Shown: piece by piece, positions 1 to 12,387 of the stretch | Numbering within the stretch: position 1 is the first letter of the stretch | Layout of the letters: every line of letters starts with the position of its first letter | Origin: Pratylenchus scribneri | Taxonomy: Eukaryota; Nematoda; Chromadorea; Rhabditida; Pratylenchidae | DNA: 64,000 bases | Assembly (NCBI GenBank): GCA_030063045.1 | Contig: JAQSEB010000003.1 | Location: 124,001-188,000, forward strand | Direction: 5' to 3' | Program-made: the position numbers and the translations under genes | The notes under the pieces: model-generated | What the model was told of the DNA's origin: nothing | The model's input: only the letters and a program-made list of their open reading frames with translations | The model's database searches: none

Positions 1-3000
1 TGCAGGCTGCCATTGCCTCCATCGATGATCGGCTACTTTTCCTACGGATTTGCGAGGAATTGGAGGCCAAAGGTGATAATTTAATTTAAAAAATTATGTT
101 TTGAATTAAATACAAAAATTAATTGAATTTTTTGAACATTTTTTATCGAAAATTTGTCACAAAAATTAATTAATTGCTAAATAAAAAGTAAAATAAATAT
201 TTAAATAATTACTTTTTCCAGGAATTCGCTATGAACAAGTTTGCGTTGAGCCTCTCGTCGGAGGACACATGCTCAAATTAATCGAGTCAGTCAATAATTT
301 TACTTTTTATTTAATCGAAATTAATAGAAGAAAATTCATCAGAAAAACACAAAATTACTAATCAAATTTTCACAAAAAAAAATTAAATTTAAGCCCTTCC
401 GCCGTGGTGGCCAAACATGGCATTGAATATGGGGATTTCTTTAAAAATTTGCTCCATTGTAATATTCGCCTGAATTTGCCCGACGTTAGCAGGTAAAAAA
501 TATTTACTTATTTTTTACCATTTTTTTATTTTTTAGCCAATTGGAATGCACTTTCACCAATCCCCCATTGGTCCAGGATTTTGAACGATCCGAAGAGGAA
601 GTGGAAACGGACAGGCAAAAGGTAAAAAAATTTTTATGGTTTTTAAATTAAGATTTTTCAAATTTTTTTAAGCAATTAAATAATTAATTTGCCCAAATTA
701 GGCCCCCAAAAATTCAATAATATTTTTTCATATTAACAAATTAAAAATTTCTTTACCATTTCCAGCCACACACTTGGGTGCTCCCAATAGGCAATCAGGC
801 ACAACGATCTCGATCCGATTTTTCGCCCTCCCAAAGTCAGCTGATCGCCCATCAAATTGAGGACCGAATGCTCACCTATTGCCACATTTATCTTCCTGTT
901 CGCAAATTTGCCCAAGCCTATCGGCAATATTTCCATAATTTTTGCAGTGTAAGAATTTTTTTAATTTAATTTTAAAAAATTGCAATTTTTTAATTAAAAT
1001 TTTAATTCAATTTTTTTTAAACAATTTTTTCAAAGGTCCGTACATTCACCTACCATAAATTGGTGTTGGCTTACGGCGACAATCGGGATTTGTTGGTGGT
1101 CCTCTCTTGGCGATGGAATTGGCATTCAAAATCGGGCAAATATTCACTTTGCTTTGGTCAATCCCCTGTTCCCAATAATAAAGATGGAGGGCCAAAAAGG
1201 TAGAAAAATATACAATTTTTTGCATCATTTCAAGAAAAAAATTTTAATTTTCTTTAAAGGTCATTTAAAAATGTCGAAAAATTAGAATTTTGAGACCACA
1301 AAATGAGTCAAAATCCAAAATAAAAAATCATAAGTCAAAATAAAAAAATATATTTACTGGAGTAGACATAAAAAACACTTGTAATTTAAAGAGTTTAATG
1401 CAAGACATCAACACATTTTAGGGCAAATAAAACACATTTAATTTAGAAAAACAAAACGTAGCCTTAAAATCATTCTTGAAAATAAATTTTTTTGGTTTTC
1501 CAGACACTGGAATCCGCACGTTTTGGTTAGCCAATTGCTGGTGGAACGTTTCAATCAAGACCAGGATTTGAGTAAGTCTCCCCCTCCATTCATTCAATCT
1601 ATAAAAGAAGAAGTTATTTTCAAATATTGCTTAAATCATTCACATCAATTCAGAATAATACCTAATTAATAATGCAAATGTCTTAATATGGAATTAACAC
1701 ATATACATTTTCGAAACTAAAATCATAACTGAATTGTAAATTGATTGAAAATCAGAATTGTTTCCGGAATGAAAATCAGAATTGTTTCCGGAATGAAAAT
1801 CAGAACAATTCTTTCCGGAATGGAAATCAGAACAATTCTTTCCGGAATGAAAATCAGAACAATTCTTTCCGGAATGGAAATCAGAACAATTCTTTCCGGA
1901 ATGAAATCAGAACAATTCTTGCCGTAATGAAAATCAGAACAATTCTTGCCGGAATGAAAATCAGAATTGTTTCCGGAATGAAAATCAGAACAATTCTTTC
2001 CGGAATGAAAATCAGAACAATTCTTTCCGGAATGAAAATCAGAATTGTTTCCGGAATGAAAATCAGAATTCTTTCCGGAATGAAAATCAGAATTGTTTCC
2101 GGAATGAAAATCAGAATTCTTTCCGGAATGAAAATCAGAATTGTTTCCGGAATGAAAATCAGAATTGTTTCCGGAATGAAAATCAGAATTCTTTCCGGAA
2201 TGAAAATCAGAATTGTTTCCGGAATGAAAATCAGAATTGTTTCCGGAATGAAAATCAGAATTCTTTCCGGAATGAAAATCAGAATTGTTTCCGGAATGAA
2301 AATCAGAATTCTTTCCGGAATGAAAATCAGAATTGTTTCCGGAATGAAAATCAGAATTGTTTCCGGAATGAAAATCAGAATTGTTTCCGGAATGAAAATC
2401 AGAATTGTTTCCGGAATGAAAATCAGAATTGTTTCCGGAATGAAAATCAGAATTGTTTCCGGAATGAAAATCAGAATTGTTTCCGGAATGAAAATCAGAA
2501 TTGTTTCCGGAATGAAAATCAGAATTCTTTCCGGAATGAAAATCAGAATTCTTTCCGGAATGAAAATCAGAATTGTTTCCGGAATGAAAATCAGAATTGT
2601 TTCCGGAATGAAAATCAGAATTGTTTCCGGAATGAAAATCAGAATTGTTTCCGGAATGAAAATCAGAATTGTTTCCGGAATGAAAATCAGAATTGTTTCC
2701 GGAATGAAAATCAGAATTGTTTCCGGAATGAAAATCAGAATTGTTTCCGGAATGAAAATCAGAATTGTTTCCGGAATGAAAATCAGAACAATTCTTTCCG
2801 GAATGGAAATCAGAACAATTCTTTCCGGAATGGAAATCAGAACAATTCTTTCCGGAATGAAAATCAGAATTGTTTCCGGAATGAAAATCAGAATTCTTTC
2901 CGGAATGAAAATCAGAATTGTTTCCGGAATGAAAATCAGAACAATTCTTTCCGGAATGGAAATCAGAACAATTCTTTCCGGAATGGAAATCAGAACAATT

Positions 3001-6000
3001 CTTTCCGGAATGGAAATCAGAACAATTCTTTCCGGAATGAAATCAGAACAATTCTTGCCGTAATGAAAATCAGAACAATTCTTTCCGGAATGAAAATCAG
3101 AATTGTTTCCGGAATGAAAATCAGAACAATTCTTTCCGGAATGAAAATCAGAATTGTTTCCGGAATGAAAATCAGAATTCTTTCCGGAATGAAAATCAGA
3201 ATTGTTTCCGGAATGAAAATCAGAACAATTCTTTCCGGAATGGAAATCAGAACAATTCTTTCCGGAATGGAAATCAGAACAATTCTTTCCGGAATGGAAA
3301 TCAGAACAATTCTTTCCGGAATGAAATCAGAACAATTCTTGCCGTAATGAAAATCAGAACAATTCTTTCCGGAATGAAAATCAGAATTGTTTCCGGAATG
3401 AAAATCAGAACAATTCTTTCCGGAATGAAAATCAGAATTGTTTCCGGAATGAAAATCAGAACAATTCTTTCCGGAATGAAAATCAGAACAATTCTTTCCG
3501 GAATGAAAATCAGAACAATTCTTGCCGTAATGAAAATCAGAACAATTCTTTCCGGAATGAAAATCAGAATTGTTTCCGGAATGAAAATCAGAACAATTCT
3601 TTCCGGAATGAAAATCAGAATTGTTTCCGGAATGAAAATCAGAACAATTCTTTCCGGAATGAAAATCAGAATTGTTTCCGAAATGAAAATCAGAACAATT
3701 CTTTCCGGAATGAAAATCAGAATTCTTTCCGGAATGAAAATCAGAATTGTATGCGGAATGAAAATCAGAATTCTCCCAAAAATATGAATTACACCAATAT
3801 CCTCCATATGACTTAATATTTATTGCCTTCAGCTTGGCTTGTCAATTATTTGGTGAACACCCACCGGGCATTAGCCATCATCCATGGATTTGTGCGCACC
3901 CAAATGCATTCGAATAAAATTGCCGCACAAATTTTGGGCACTGAGGCTGCATTCCCTGCCGAATTGATGGTAGGTTTAAACTTTCTTTTGATTAAAAATT
4001 TAAATATTAAATGTCAAAATTGACTAAAAAATTTTTTCTACAAAATTTATTAGAAAAGGCAAATCAACAGCCAACTTTCCCATATTTTCAAATAAAAAAT
4101 TAAAAATTCCAATCTTTTAATGAGATTTTATGATGAAAAATTAACCAATTAATTAAATATTAATAAATTTACCTCTCCCCTTCAAGTCCTATTTGGTCCC
4201 CCTGGACGAACAAATCATTCGGCTCACCAGTGGGCCCCAAATGGCCATGGAATTTATGTTGCTCCAAGACAATCAAGTGGCCGTTCGTGATTGTAGTATA
4301 TTCACTGGAGGTGGAGGAGGAGGGACCATTGAGTGCGGCGCAACATTGGCCGATTTTTGGCGAATTTTTCAACAAAAATCAGCTGAAAGTGAGGAAGAGG
4401 AGAAGGAACAACAAATACACAACCAAATTGAACAAAATGATGAAGGAATGGGAGAAGTGGAGGGAGGAGGAGGAAGAGGATTGGACGAAAATATTATAGA
4501 GGATGAAAACTTGGAAGAAGATTAATTTTGGATGATATATTGAAGAGGATGATGTGAATATTTTTCTTATTTTTAATTATATAAAATAATTTTTAATTAT
4601 AATTTTTTTTATCTTTTTTTTCGCATATTTTGGCATCCTTTGTATAAAATTTGTAAATAAATTAATTATATTTTATTTTATTTTCGGATGTAAAAATCCA
4701 ATTTTTATTTTAATAATTATTCTTTAATTTATTAGATTTAAAATAATTATATTCAGCATCGAACAAAAAAAATGAATGGCCAAAATGGGAATGGGCAAAA
4801 TGGTGGTGGCCATTCAAATTCAACATCAAATGGCGCACGAATTGGATCGAGAACAACAATGGGAATGGGAATGACGGTGGACCAACAACGACATCAACAG
4901 GTGGGAATATTTGAATTAAAAATGATAAAATTACATAAATTTAAGGATAAATCATTCATAAAAATTTTAGTTAATTTTTTAATTTCTTAAATTTTTGGAT
5001 TTATAGTCTTTTTTTTTTGAAAATTTTACATTTAATAATTTGTTTTCACTTTTGATTATCTGAAATAATAGAATTTTCTTAAAAATATATTTTTGTAGCA
5101 ATTATTTTTGGCCACCGGTCGTCCCAGCAATTCTGGCTCAATTCCTTCCCAATCCCCTCATCCAATTCCCAGCTCGCCTCATTCCGACAGGTGTGTAAAT
5201 TTTTCAAAAAATGCAAAATTATTTTTAAAATTTAAATTAATAAAAGTGGGTAGAATAATGCCTTTGGGTTAATTTTGATCTTTATAAAATAATGGCACTA
5301 TTTTCGAAAGAGTAAAATATCATTTATTATCAATTTGATTTTTATAATTTGTCCCGTTTTCAGTGCCGCCCTCATTCGTCGCTCTTCCCAAGCAAACAAT
5401 TCTTCGTCTGGATTGGGCCAATCCGCCACTCGTCGCCCACTTTCCGTTCCCCCACAAATGATGGACCATAATTATCAAAGAGGAGGAGGAGGCCAAAGCC
5501 AAACCATGGATTCGGTGAGTTCAAAAGCAATTTTATTATTTGTCAAAATTTTATTAAGAGGACATAAATCATTTTAGATAAGATTTTTTGAATTATTTTT
5601 ACTGAAATTAGAAAAATCTCAAAAAATGATTTTTATAGCTAAATTTTGTTGGGGAATTTTTTCTTATTTTTTTAAAAAATTATTTGTAAATTATCTCTAG
5701 AATAAAAAATCTCTTTAATTAATTAGCAAAATTCACTTCTTTTTTTGGTAAAAAAGTGACCAAATCCAAAAAAATTTTGATTTATTAATTTTCGTTTTAA
5801 TTAATTAATTAAAAATTCAGTTCATTTCTGAAAACATTAAATACTTCCAAAAATAGGCAGAAAATGTGGATTATATATTATTATTTTTTATCCTCCAAGG
5901 AAGAACAGCTTTTAGCGCATCCTAAAATATATTCCAAAGATCATTTCCATAATCCTTGCTTTAATTCACATATTTTTTTTGCACACAGAATTCTTCTGGC

Positions 6001-9000
6001 GGTGATTTTTTCTCAACAGCAATGAATCGAAGGGCACCACTTTCCCAGCAGCCACAACAAACAATTGCGGAGGAGGAAATGGACGAATCCGGCATGGAAA
6101 TGGACAATAACAAGGCCATAAAGGTAAATGTTTCAAACCAATATTCATTTAATTTTGTCATATTTTTTCTGAAATTTAATGGAATTTGGATGGTCTTATT
6201 TCTTATGGAATTGATATTTAGGCTAATTATTTAAATATAGAATAAATACACATTTGGAGGATTTATCTACATATTTAAATTCAAAATATTCAAAATAAAT
6301 AAAAGTCGACTAAATAATAATCAAAAATGTATTCATTTACCCAAAAAATGACTGAATTTACCCAAAAATTTTTCGTATCGAAAAATAATATATTTTTGTG
6401 GCCATATAACCTTGGCCAAATCAGGCTTCATTTGGGATCATATCCTATATCTAGCCCTAGCTCTAAACCCATCTTAGACTTAAATCTACGCCATAAACTT
6501 AGCTATGGCCACAAAAATATTATTTTTCTACATGAAAATATTTTTGATAAATTAATATTATTCCATTTTTTAAAAAATTAAATTCCCATTTTAAATTAAT
6601 TTTCTCCCATCCACAATTTTAGGAAGAACCCGAAGTGGTTACATTGGATGAAAGTGAAGAGGCATCCGCATCGTTGATTGGTGGGACGGCATCGGCCAAC
6701 AAAATGCCTCCCAGCATTGGAGATGGTGGCGGTGAGATGTCGGCCGGCGAAAGTAACAATTCGCCGGCTGCCTTCCATCTCCAACAACAACATTCCGTCC
6801 TCACCATGAATCCGGCCAGTGCCCAGCCTTGGTTCGTACTGTATATTTTTTATTGGAGGAAAATTTAATTTAAAAATATTAATTTTTGGAAATTATTTTT
6901 ATGTGTATTTAAATTAGAAAAAATTAGACTAAATTCTGAAAAAAAATATTATTTAAATTATATATTGGAATTTTTTTTCAATTTTTTGGAATTTTTTTGT
7001 AGTATTCTTTTTGTTGTAAAATTGACAAAAAATGAATCTAATTTTAAATTATAAATTTATTAATACTTTTCTCATATTAATTCACCAAAAATAATTTTTA
7101 AAATTTTTATATGCATTATTTTGAATTTTGGAATTTTTTTTTTTAAATAAATTTTTGAAGAAACTAATTCGACTTTTTTTTATTATAATCCGGAAAATTC
7201 GGTCCGGAAAATTCGATCCGGAAAACTCGGTCCGGAAAATTCGGTCCGGAAAATTCGATCCGGAAAATTCGGGTCCGGAAACTTCGGTCCGGAATTTTCG
7301 CACCCCCTTTGATTTTATTAGCTTTTTGAAAAAATACAGCAATACAGCGCTGTATACAGCAATTTTTGAATGCTGTATTTTGCTGTATCTGTATTTTGCT
7401 GTATTATACAGCACCGTATAAATACAGCAAATTTTAGGGGGAAAAATACAGTACGGAATACAGCAAATTCCATTTTGCCGGTTTCTAATTTAAATTATAT
7501 ATTTATTGACAATATTCTCAGATTTCTTTGCCAAAATAATTTTATAAAAATTTTATTTAGCACATTATTTTGATGATACCTAAAAAGGAATAAAAAATTG
7601 TGAAAAAAAATATTTTAAAATTTTAATAGTTCGAAAATTTAATTAATAGTTCAAATTTTAATTGATTCAAAAAAATTAATTTGTCCTAATTTTCACCCTT
7701 TTTGCAGTTCCACGGACGCATCAGAGAGCCAAAGCCCAAGTAAGGCGGCAATTCGCCTAGAAGAGGAAGGTGGAATTCAACAAAAAACGGCACAACAACG
7801 CGAGGAGGAGCAAAAAAGGGAACAACAAATTCGACAAAGACGAAGAGAGCCAATTGTGCTGGATTGGCGAGCATTGGAGAGGGCAATGTTGCCTCAGAAT
7901 GGTGGGCTGAATTAATTAATTAATTTTTTTGGCAATTTAAAATGAAATTGTGAAATAAATTTTAAAAAAAAAATAGAATTTTCAATTTTATTATTCAATT
8001 ATTTTCGGGTCAATTTAATGTAATTAAAATAAATTTTAGAAATAAAAAATTAAATTTTTTTTGTAATTATTTTTGTGGCAATTTAAATGAAATTTTAATT
8101 AATTTTAGAAAAAAATGGTTTATTATTTAAATAATTTTTGGCAATTTTAAATGAAATTGTAAACAAAAATTTTAGAAATAAAAAATAGAATTTTATTATT
8201 TAATTATTTTTGGGACAATTTAAAATTAATTTTAAATAAAATAAATTTTATTATTTAAAAATTATTTTTGGGTCAATTTAAATTAAATTAAAAAATGCAA
8301 TTTAATTATTAATAAAATATTTAAATAAAATCAAAAATTTTTTTCTCCTTCCAGCCGATGAACCATCCCCATTGGAACATTTCCTACTGGGCCAATCCCT
8401 TTTGAGCCGGCTGCAACCATTTTTTGAACTGGCCGAAAAGGAGGCACGGCAACGGGAAAGAGGCCGATTGAATTTGCCAATCAAAGAACTACAATGGGCA
8501 CAGGGCGCCATCAGTGTTAAATTTGCAAGGTAGAAATAGTTTTATAACAATTTTATTAAAATTATTTTCGGTACTTATCAATTATCTGTCACTGGATTTA
8601 ATTTATTTTATTGAAATTTTTTATTTTATAATTCATATTTTATTGTAAAACTTATGCAAAAAAAAACATGCTTTTTAGGGTTTTTTAATCAATTTGCAGG
8701 AGGGGGGTTTGGTAACATAGATTGATTTTGTGGGCGAAAAAATCGGCACATAGATAATATGAAAGTGCTTATATTTATTTTTATAATAATTTTATAAACC
8801 CACAATTTAATATTATCTTGTGAATGCTGGGTTTTTTTAATTTGACTTATTTTTAGTCGGAATTTGAACAATAGTTCATATAGCCTAATGGATTAGTGTT
8901 TTGTTTCCATTCCAAATATAGTCTAGGGTTCAAACCCTTTGTGGAAATTTTAATTTTTCTAGGTAATTCTTAAAAGTTATTTAATAAATTAATAATTAAA

Positions 9001-12000
9001 AATTAAATATAAATATTAATTTTGCAGTTATCCAATGCCATTTGGCTCCTCTGCCTCCACCACTGAGCAGCAGCAACAATATGCACCACCACCACCACAA
9101 TTCCATCAATGCCAAATTCATTTTCAATTCATTGTTTGCCCAAAATAATTTCGGCTGATCGCAAAATTGGAATACCATGACAAGGAGGGAGGTACGTTTT
9201 CTACCTTCTACTTAGGGATTAAATTTCGTTTTTTTTTGATTTTGAAAAATTAGATTTTTTTTCGTCTAGAAATGGAATTATAAAATTAATTAATTAATTA
9301 AAGTAGGCAGAATAATTAATTGGATGCTTATTAATTTACCCAAATTCTTCCGATCGAAAAATAATCCTTTAATTTTAGGCCATATAATTCGGCCTAAATT
9401 CAGATTTTAATAGCCCTAAACCCATCATAGGCCCTAAAACTAACCTATAACTCTAATACCTAGTTATGTCCAAGTTAAATGGCCTCAAAATTAATATTTC
9501 TCTATACGAAATATTTTCGTAAATTCAGTCATTTTTGGGTAAATTTATTATTCCAAAATTAATTATTATACTCATTTTTCATATTTTTTTTAAAAATTTA
9601 TTTAAATAATATACTAATTAAATTAATAATTTATTAATTTTAGGCTCAATGAATTGTCCAGCCGATTCGGATGTGCGCACTTTTGAGCGTTTCTTTTGTG
9701 AGGAAGTGGTCCGAATGAACAATGAAATGGCCGTATTCGCATTCATCACACTCAGCCGACTCAGTTCCCCACAAATTTATGCCTCATTGGCCCAATTGAT
9801 GCGCGCACAAATGGTACAGTTTCGGTTTTGTTCGGCAAAAATATGTACAAAAATTGATGGGAAATTTTGGAATTTTTTGACATAAATTAGGGTTAAAATT
9901 GTATTAAAATTATTTTAGAAAAACAAATAAAATTTTCTGAATAATTAAAAATTTAAATATTTAATATTAATTAATTTTTATATATAAATTAAAGCTGAAA
10001 CTTTTAATTAAAATTATTTTGAAATTTCTCAAATTTTTGAATAATTAAAAATCATTATTAATTTTTTTTACATAAATTAATAGTTAAATTTTAATATAAT
10101 TATTTTAGAAACGAAAATTCATTAAATTTTTATCAATAATTAAAAATATAAAATATTTAAAAATTTTTATTCCATTGAAAAATGTTCAAAGCAATTCAAT
10201 TTACACACTTTTTTATAGGCAAAATATTTATTAATATTTTAATAAAAAAATTTATTGATACAAATTGTTCAGTATCTGACTAATTTTAAAAAAATAGACC
10301 AAAAAAATCTAAAAATTCGTCTAATTTTTGCCAGGAGCCCCCATCACTTTATGCTTGGCGAATTGAATTTGAATTGTTGCATTTGACCGAGGCACAACAA
10401 TCACCGCCTCAGGCAGCGGGCAAAGGAGGCCAGCAGCAACCGCAGAAAAATGTTCAAATCAGCATTCAGGTAATTAATATCCATTCTAGAGTAGGACAGA
10501 ATCGATTTTACAATGGTGTGGGTTTAAAAACCCGGTTTTTGGTATTATAAATTTCGGTTTTTCAGTTTTAAATATGGGTTTTTCGGTTTTTAAAATTTCG
10601 GTTTTATGGTTTTTAAAAATTTCGTTTTTTTGTTTTTAAAAATGCCCATTTTTCGGTTTTTAAAAATTTTGGCTCGATTTTTTAAAAATATCGGTTTTTC
10701 GGGTTTTAAAATTTTGGTTTTACGTTTTTAAAAAATATTCATTTTCAATTTCTCCTATTTTCGATTTTGAAGAGCAAAAATCCTCAAATTTCCCTAAATG
10801 CATCGATTTTTGGAAGCGAAACCCGACTCTGTCCTACTCAAATCCATTGCCATCATAAAATTGAATAAATTCCCAACCATCCTTTTTCCAAGTTGACCGA
10901 CCAATATAAACAATTTTTGTTGATCATTTATTTGCGTCCAAACAATCAAAAAATTGGTGGCAACCCAATTGGGCCAGCAGCAGCAGGCAAAGGACAACAA
11001 ATGACGACGGAAAGACGGCGGGTCATATTGCGCTACGTGGTCCAAAGGTGAATAATTGGGAAAGAGAGGATATTTGGAAAATTGGAGGAAATTAAAATGG
11101 AAAATATTTTTAAATGTCGAAAAAAAAATATTTAAATTTGTGAAAAATTTGTCTAGGCCTCAAAATATTATACCCAATTAAGCTAGCATTAAACCAAGAC
11201 CAACAAAATCGGTTTAATCATTTTATCTTAGTTTTCGACCAAACCCAAAAACGGTTTAACCAATTTTAATTTGTTTTAAACTAAAATCGGTTTAACCAAC
11301 CAATTTTAATTTAGTTTTGAACAAAAATTGGCTTAACAATTTTTAATTTAGTTTTGAACCACAAACCAAAAACTGGTTTAACCAATATTTTAATTTATTT
11401 CTAAACCAAAATTGGCTTAAACCGTTTAATACCATTTAATTTTGACCAAACTGTAACCAAATTATAAACCATTCGATGCATCTTGACCAGCTCTATCCAA
11501 TTTTGGGTATATGGTTTCTAAATTTAGGACAAACCATTAAACCATTATATAATAATTATTTTGGTATTAATCTTTTTTCGATATTTTCAGCAGCATTTTT
11601 TTCGATTAATTTTTTATATTTAAAAGTTTAAAATTTTTATTTAAATTAATTCCATTTTTAATTCAGTAATGAACTGAACTATTATCCTCATCCAACCCAG
11701 CAGCTGTCTGAAATGGACCATCGAATTGCCGGCATTATCAAAGTAATTGAAATTGAAGGGCATTTCAATTTGTTAATTTACAAAAAAAAAAAAATTTACA
11801 AAATCGAAAAATATTTATATTTTTGAGACCATATAACTTTGCCAAGAGAGATTTCTTTAAAATTCCCTAATCCCATTATGCCCTGAATCACGCCTATATC
11901 CAGAGGGGGGGGGGGGGGGGGGGGAAGGCCCCTTCCTTTGGGGCCCATGGCCACCTTCTGGGAAAATTCCCCCAAAAAAGAACCCATTTTGGTTAAATTT

Positions 12001-12387
12001 TTCGCAGGGAAAAATTTTCCTTCTTTCCTCTTATAAATGGAAAAATTTTCAAATTGCCCCCCCCCCCCCAAGTTGACCTCCTCCTTAGAAAATTTCTGGC
12101 TACGGGTTTGCCCTGAACCTAATCCTGAGCACTAATACCTAGTTATGGCCAAGTTATATGGCCTCAAAAAATAATATTTTTCGACACACTTTTTTTTGTA
12201 AATTCAGTCATTTTTTTATGTAAATTAAATTGATTCCTTTTCAATATTATTAACATTAATTCCATTTCAGAGCCAAACGGAGCTGGTCAAACAACAAAAT
12301 TCGGAAAGAGCCCAACAGGAATGCTGCATTTGGCCATGCATTCGCGCACTTTTGGAGGGTCAACATCAACAACAACAAAATCAATGA
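1..12387 (+). CDS. MED14: Mediator complex subunit 14 (MED14), 5'-truncated by window edge
   Basis: Backbone/tail subunit of the nuclear Mediator complex, which links activators to RNA polymerase II. Exons start at base 1 (QAAIASIDDRLLFLRICEEL) and continue at about 222, 395, 538, 765, 1036, 1501, 3833, 4187, 4757, 5100, 5364, 5990, 6623, 7707, 8355, 9028, 9644, 10335, 10895, 11667 and 12272; stop TGA at 12385-12387. Collinear matches to animal MED14 include SVRTFTYHKLVLAYGD, the block ending QVAVRDCSIF, a Ser/Pro/Gln-rich linker (4757-7900), LEHFLLGQSLLSRLQ, VRTFERFFCEEVV and a final CCIWPCIRALLEG. The exon ending near 4525 reaches an in-frame stop unless it splices earlier to the acceptor at 4756; a GT at about 4453 keeps the frame. 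The gene could therefore be annotated as two, but C-terminal homology continues straight across. Introns hold several transposon copies and a 2 kb tandem array. Confidence 0.85.
1741..3790 (+). repeat. 24/27-bp tandem array filling a MED14 intron
   Basis: About 80 head-to-tail units lie within intron 1572-3832. Three unit types alternate: two 24-mers (core AGAATTGTTTCCGGAATG or AGAATTCTTTCCGGAATG) and one 27-mer (core AGAACAATTCTTTCCGGAAT), joined by GAAAATC. The variant TTCTTGCCGTAATG recurs at about 1915, 3050, 3340 and 3520, showing higher-order duplication with a spacing of about 288 bp between two of the copies. Because units are 24 or 27 bp, one frame stays open for 440 codons (repeating MKIRIVSG / MKIRTILSG). 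The array is intronic, since the flanking exons join in frame as DL-T-WLVNYL, so I do not treat that frame as a gene. The same array occurs at 61565-63497. Confidence 0.97.
6315..6560. mobile_element. Palindromic MITE, GGCCATATAAC family, MED14 intron
   Basis: Inverted arms carry ACTGAATTTACCCAAAAAT then ...CGAAAAATAATATATTTTTG and GGCCATATAACCTTGGCC, mirrored on the right by TATGGCCACAAAAATATTAT. The centre is a run of TAGCCCTAG-like short motifs. The same family recurs at about 9335-9555, 11773-12225, 19245-19520 and, degenerate, 60650-60860. No coding capacity is seen. Confidence 0.7.
7188..7475. repeat. GGTCCGGAAAATTC minisatellite plus TACAGC palindromes
   Basis: Positions 7188-7300 hold about eight copies of a 14-17 bp unit, RTCCGGAAAATTCG. 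Positions 7336-7470 hold inverted and direct copies of TACAGCA / TGCTGTA, including AATACAGCGCTGTATACAGC. Both lie inside a MED14 intron. The CCGGAA core resembles that of the large array at 1741-3790, but the rest of the unit differs. Confidence 0.8.
8875..8950 (+). repeat. tRNA-derived (SINE-like) fragment
   Basis: An A-box-like TAGCCTAATGGATTAG is followed about 35 bp later by a B-box-like GGGTTCAAACCC, the spacing of a pol III internal promoter. A proper acceptor stem and anticodon arm cannot be drawn, so it is read as a tRNA-derived repeat in a MED14 intron rather than a functional tRNA. Similar copies lie at 16862-16940 and 17158-17235. Confidence 0.5.
9335..9555. mobile_element. Palindromic MITE, GGCCATATAAC family, MED14 intron
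   Basis: The left arm AATTTACCC...CGAAAAATAATC and GGCCATATAATTCGGCC are mirrored on the right by GGCCTCAAAATTAATATTT and TTCGTAAATTCAGTCATTTT ending GGGTAAATT. Same family as 6315-6560. Confidence 0.65.
10487..10840. mobile_element. MITE with GAGTAGGACAGA terminal inverted repeats
   Basis: The ends are TAGAGTAGGACAGAATCG and CGACTCTGTCCTACTCA, an inverted repeat of about 17 bp. Flanks read TATCCATT (left) and AATCCATT (right), an imperfect 8-bp target duplication. The interior is a degenerate tandem of TTCGGTTTTTAAAA. It sits in a MED14 intron just upstream of an exon. Confidence 0.65.
11160..11560. repeat. Dispersed GGTTTAACCAATTTTAA repeat
   Basis: Degenerate short repeats of GGTTTAACCAATTTTAATT are followed by a segment with ACCATTCGATGC, TCTATC and GGACAAACCATTAAACCA. 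The same order of motifs recurs at about 19785-19960, 50995-51205 and 58905-59110, so it is a dispersed element of unknown class. Confidence 0.6.
11773..12225. mobile_element. Palindromic MITE, GGCCATATAAC family, interrupted
   Basis: The arms (CGAAAAATATTTATATTTTTG...CCATATAACTTTGCC on the left; AAGTTATATGGCCTCAAAAA and GTAAATTCAGTCATTTTT on the right) are separated by a second element at 11889-12110. MED14 intron. Confidence 0.7.
11889..12110. mobile_element. hAT-like MITE, CCCGTATCCAG family, copy 1 (nested)
   Basis: Left end CACGCCTATATCCAG and right end CTGGCTACGGGTTTG form an imperfect inverted repeat. Flanking octamers are CCCTGAAT (11881-11888) and CCCTGAAC (12111-12118), an 8-bp duplication with one mismatch. 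A G-run follows the left end and a C-run lies near the right. The second copy is at 36162-36426. It is inserted inside the palindromic MITE at 11773-12225, so it is the younger of the two. Confidence 0.8.

Noticed and set aside
1741..3063. 440-codon open frame as a repetitive protein gene
   Set aside because: It lies wholly in an intron whose flanking exons join in frame. The openness follows from 24/27-bp units, and the sister array is broken into several frames.
1741..3790. CRISPR-like array
   Set aside because: Units are contiguous with no unique spacers, and the host DNA is eukaryotic.
8875..8950. Functional tRNA gene
   Set aside because: A and B boxes are present, but acceptor and anticodon stems do not pair.
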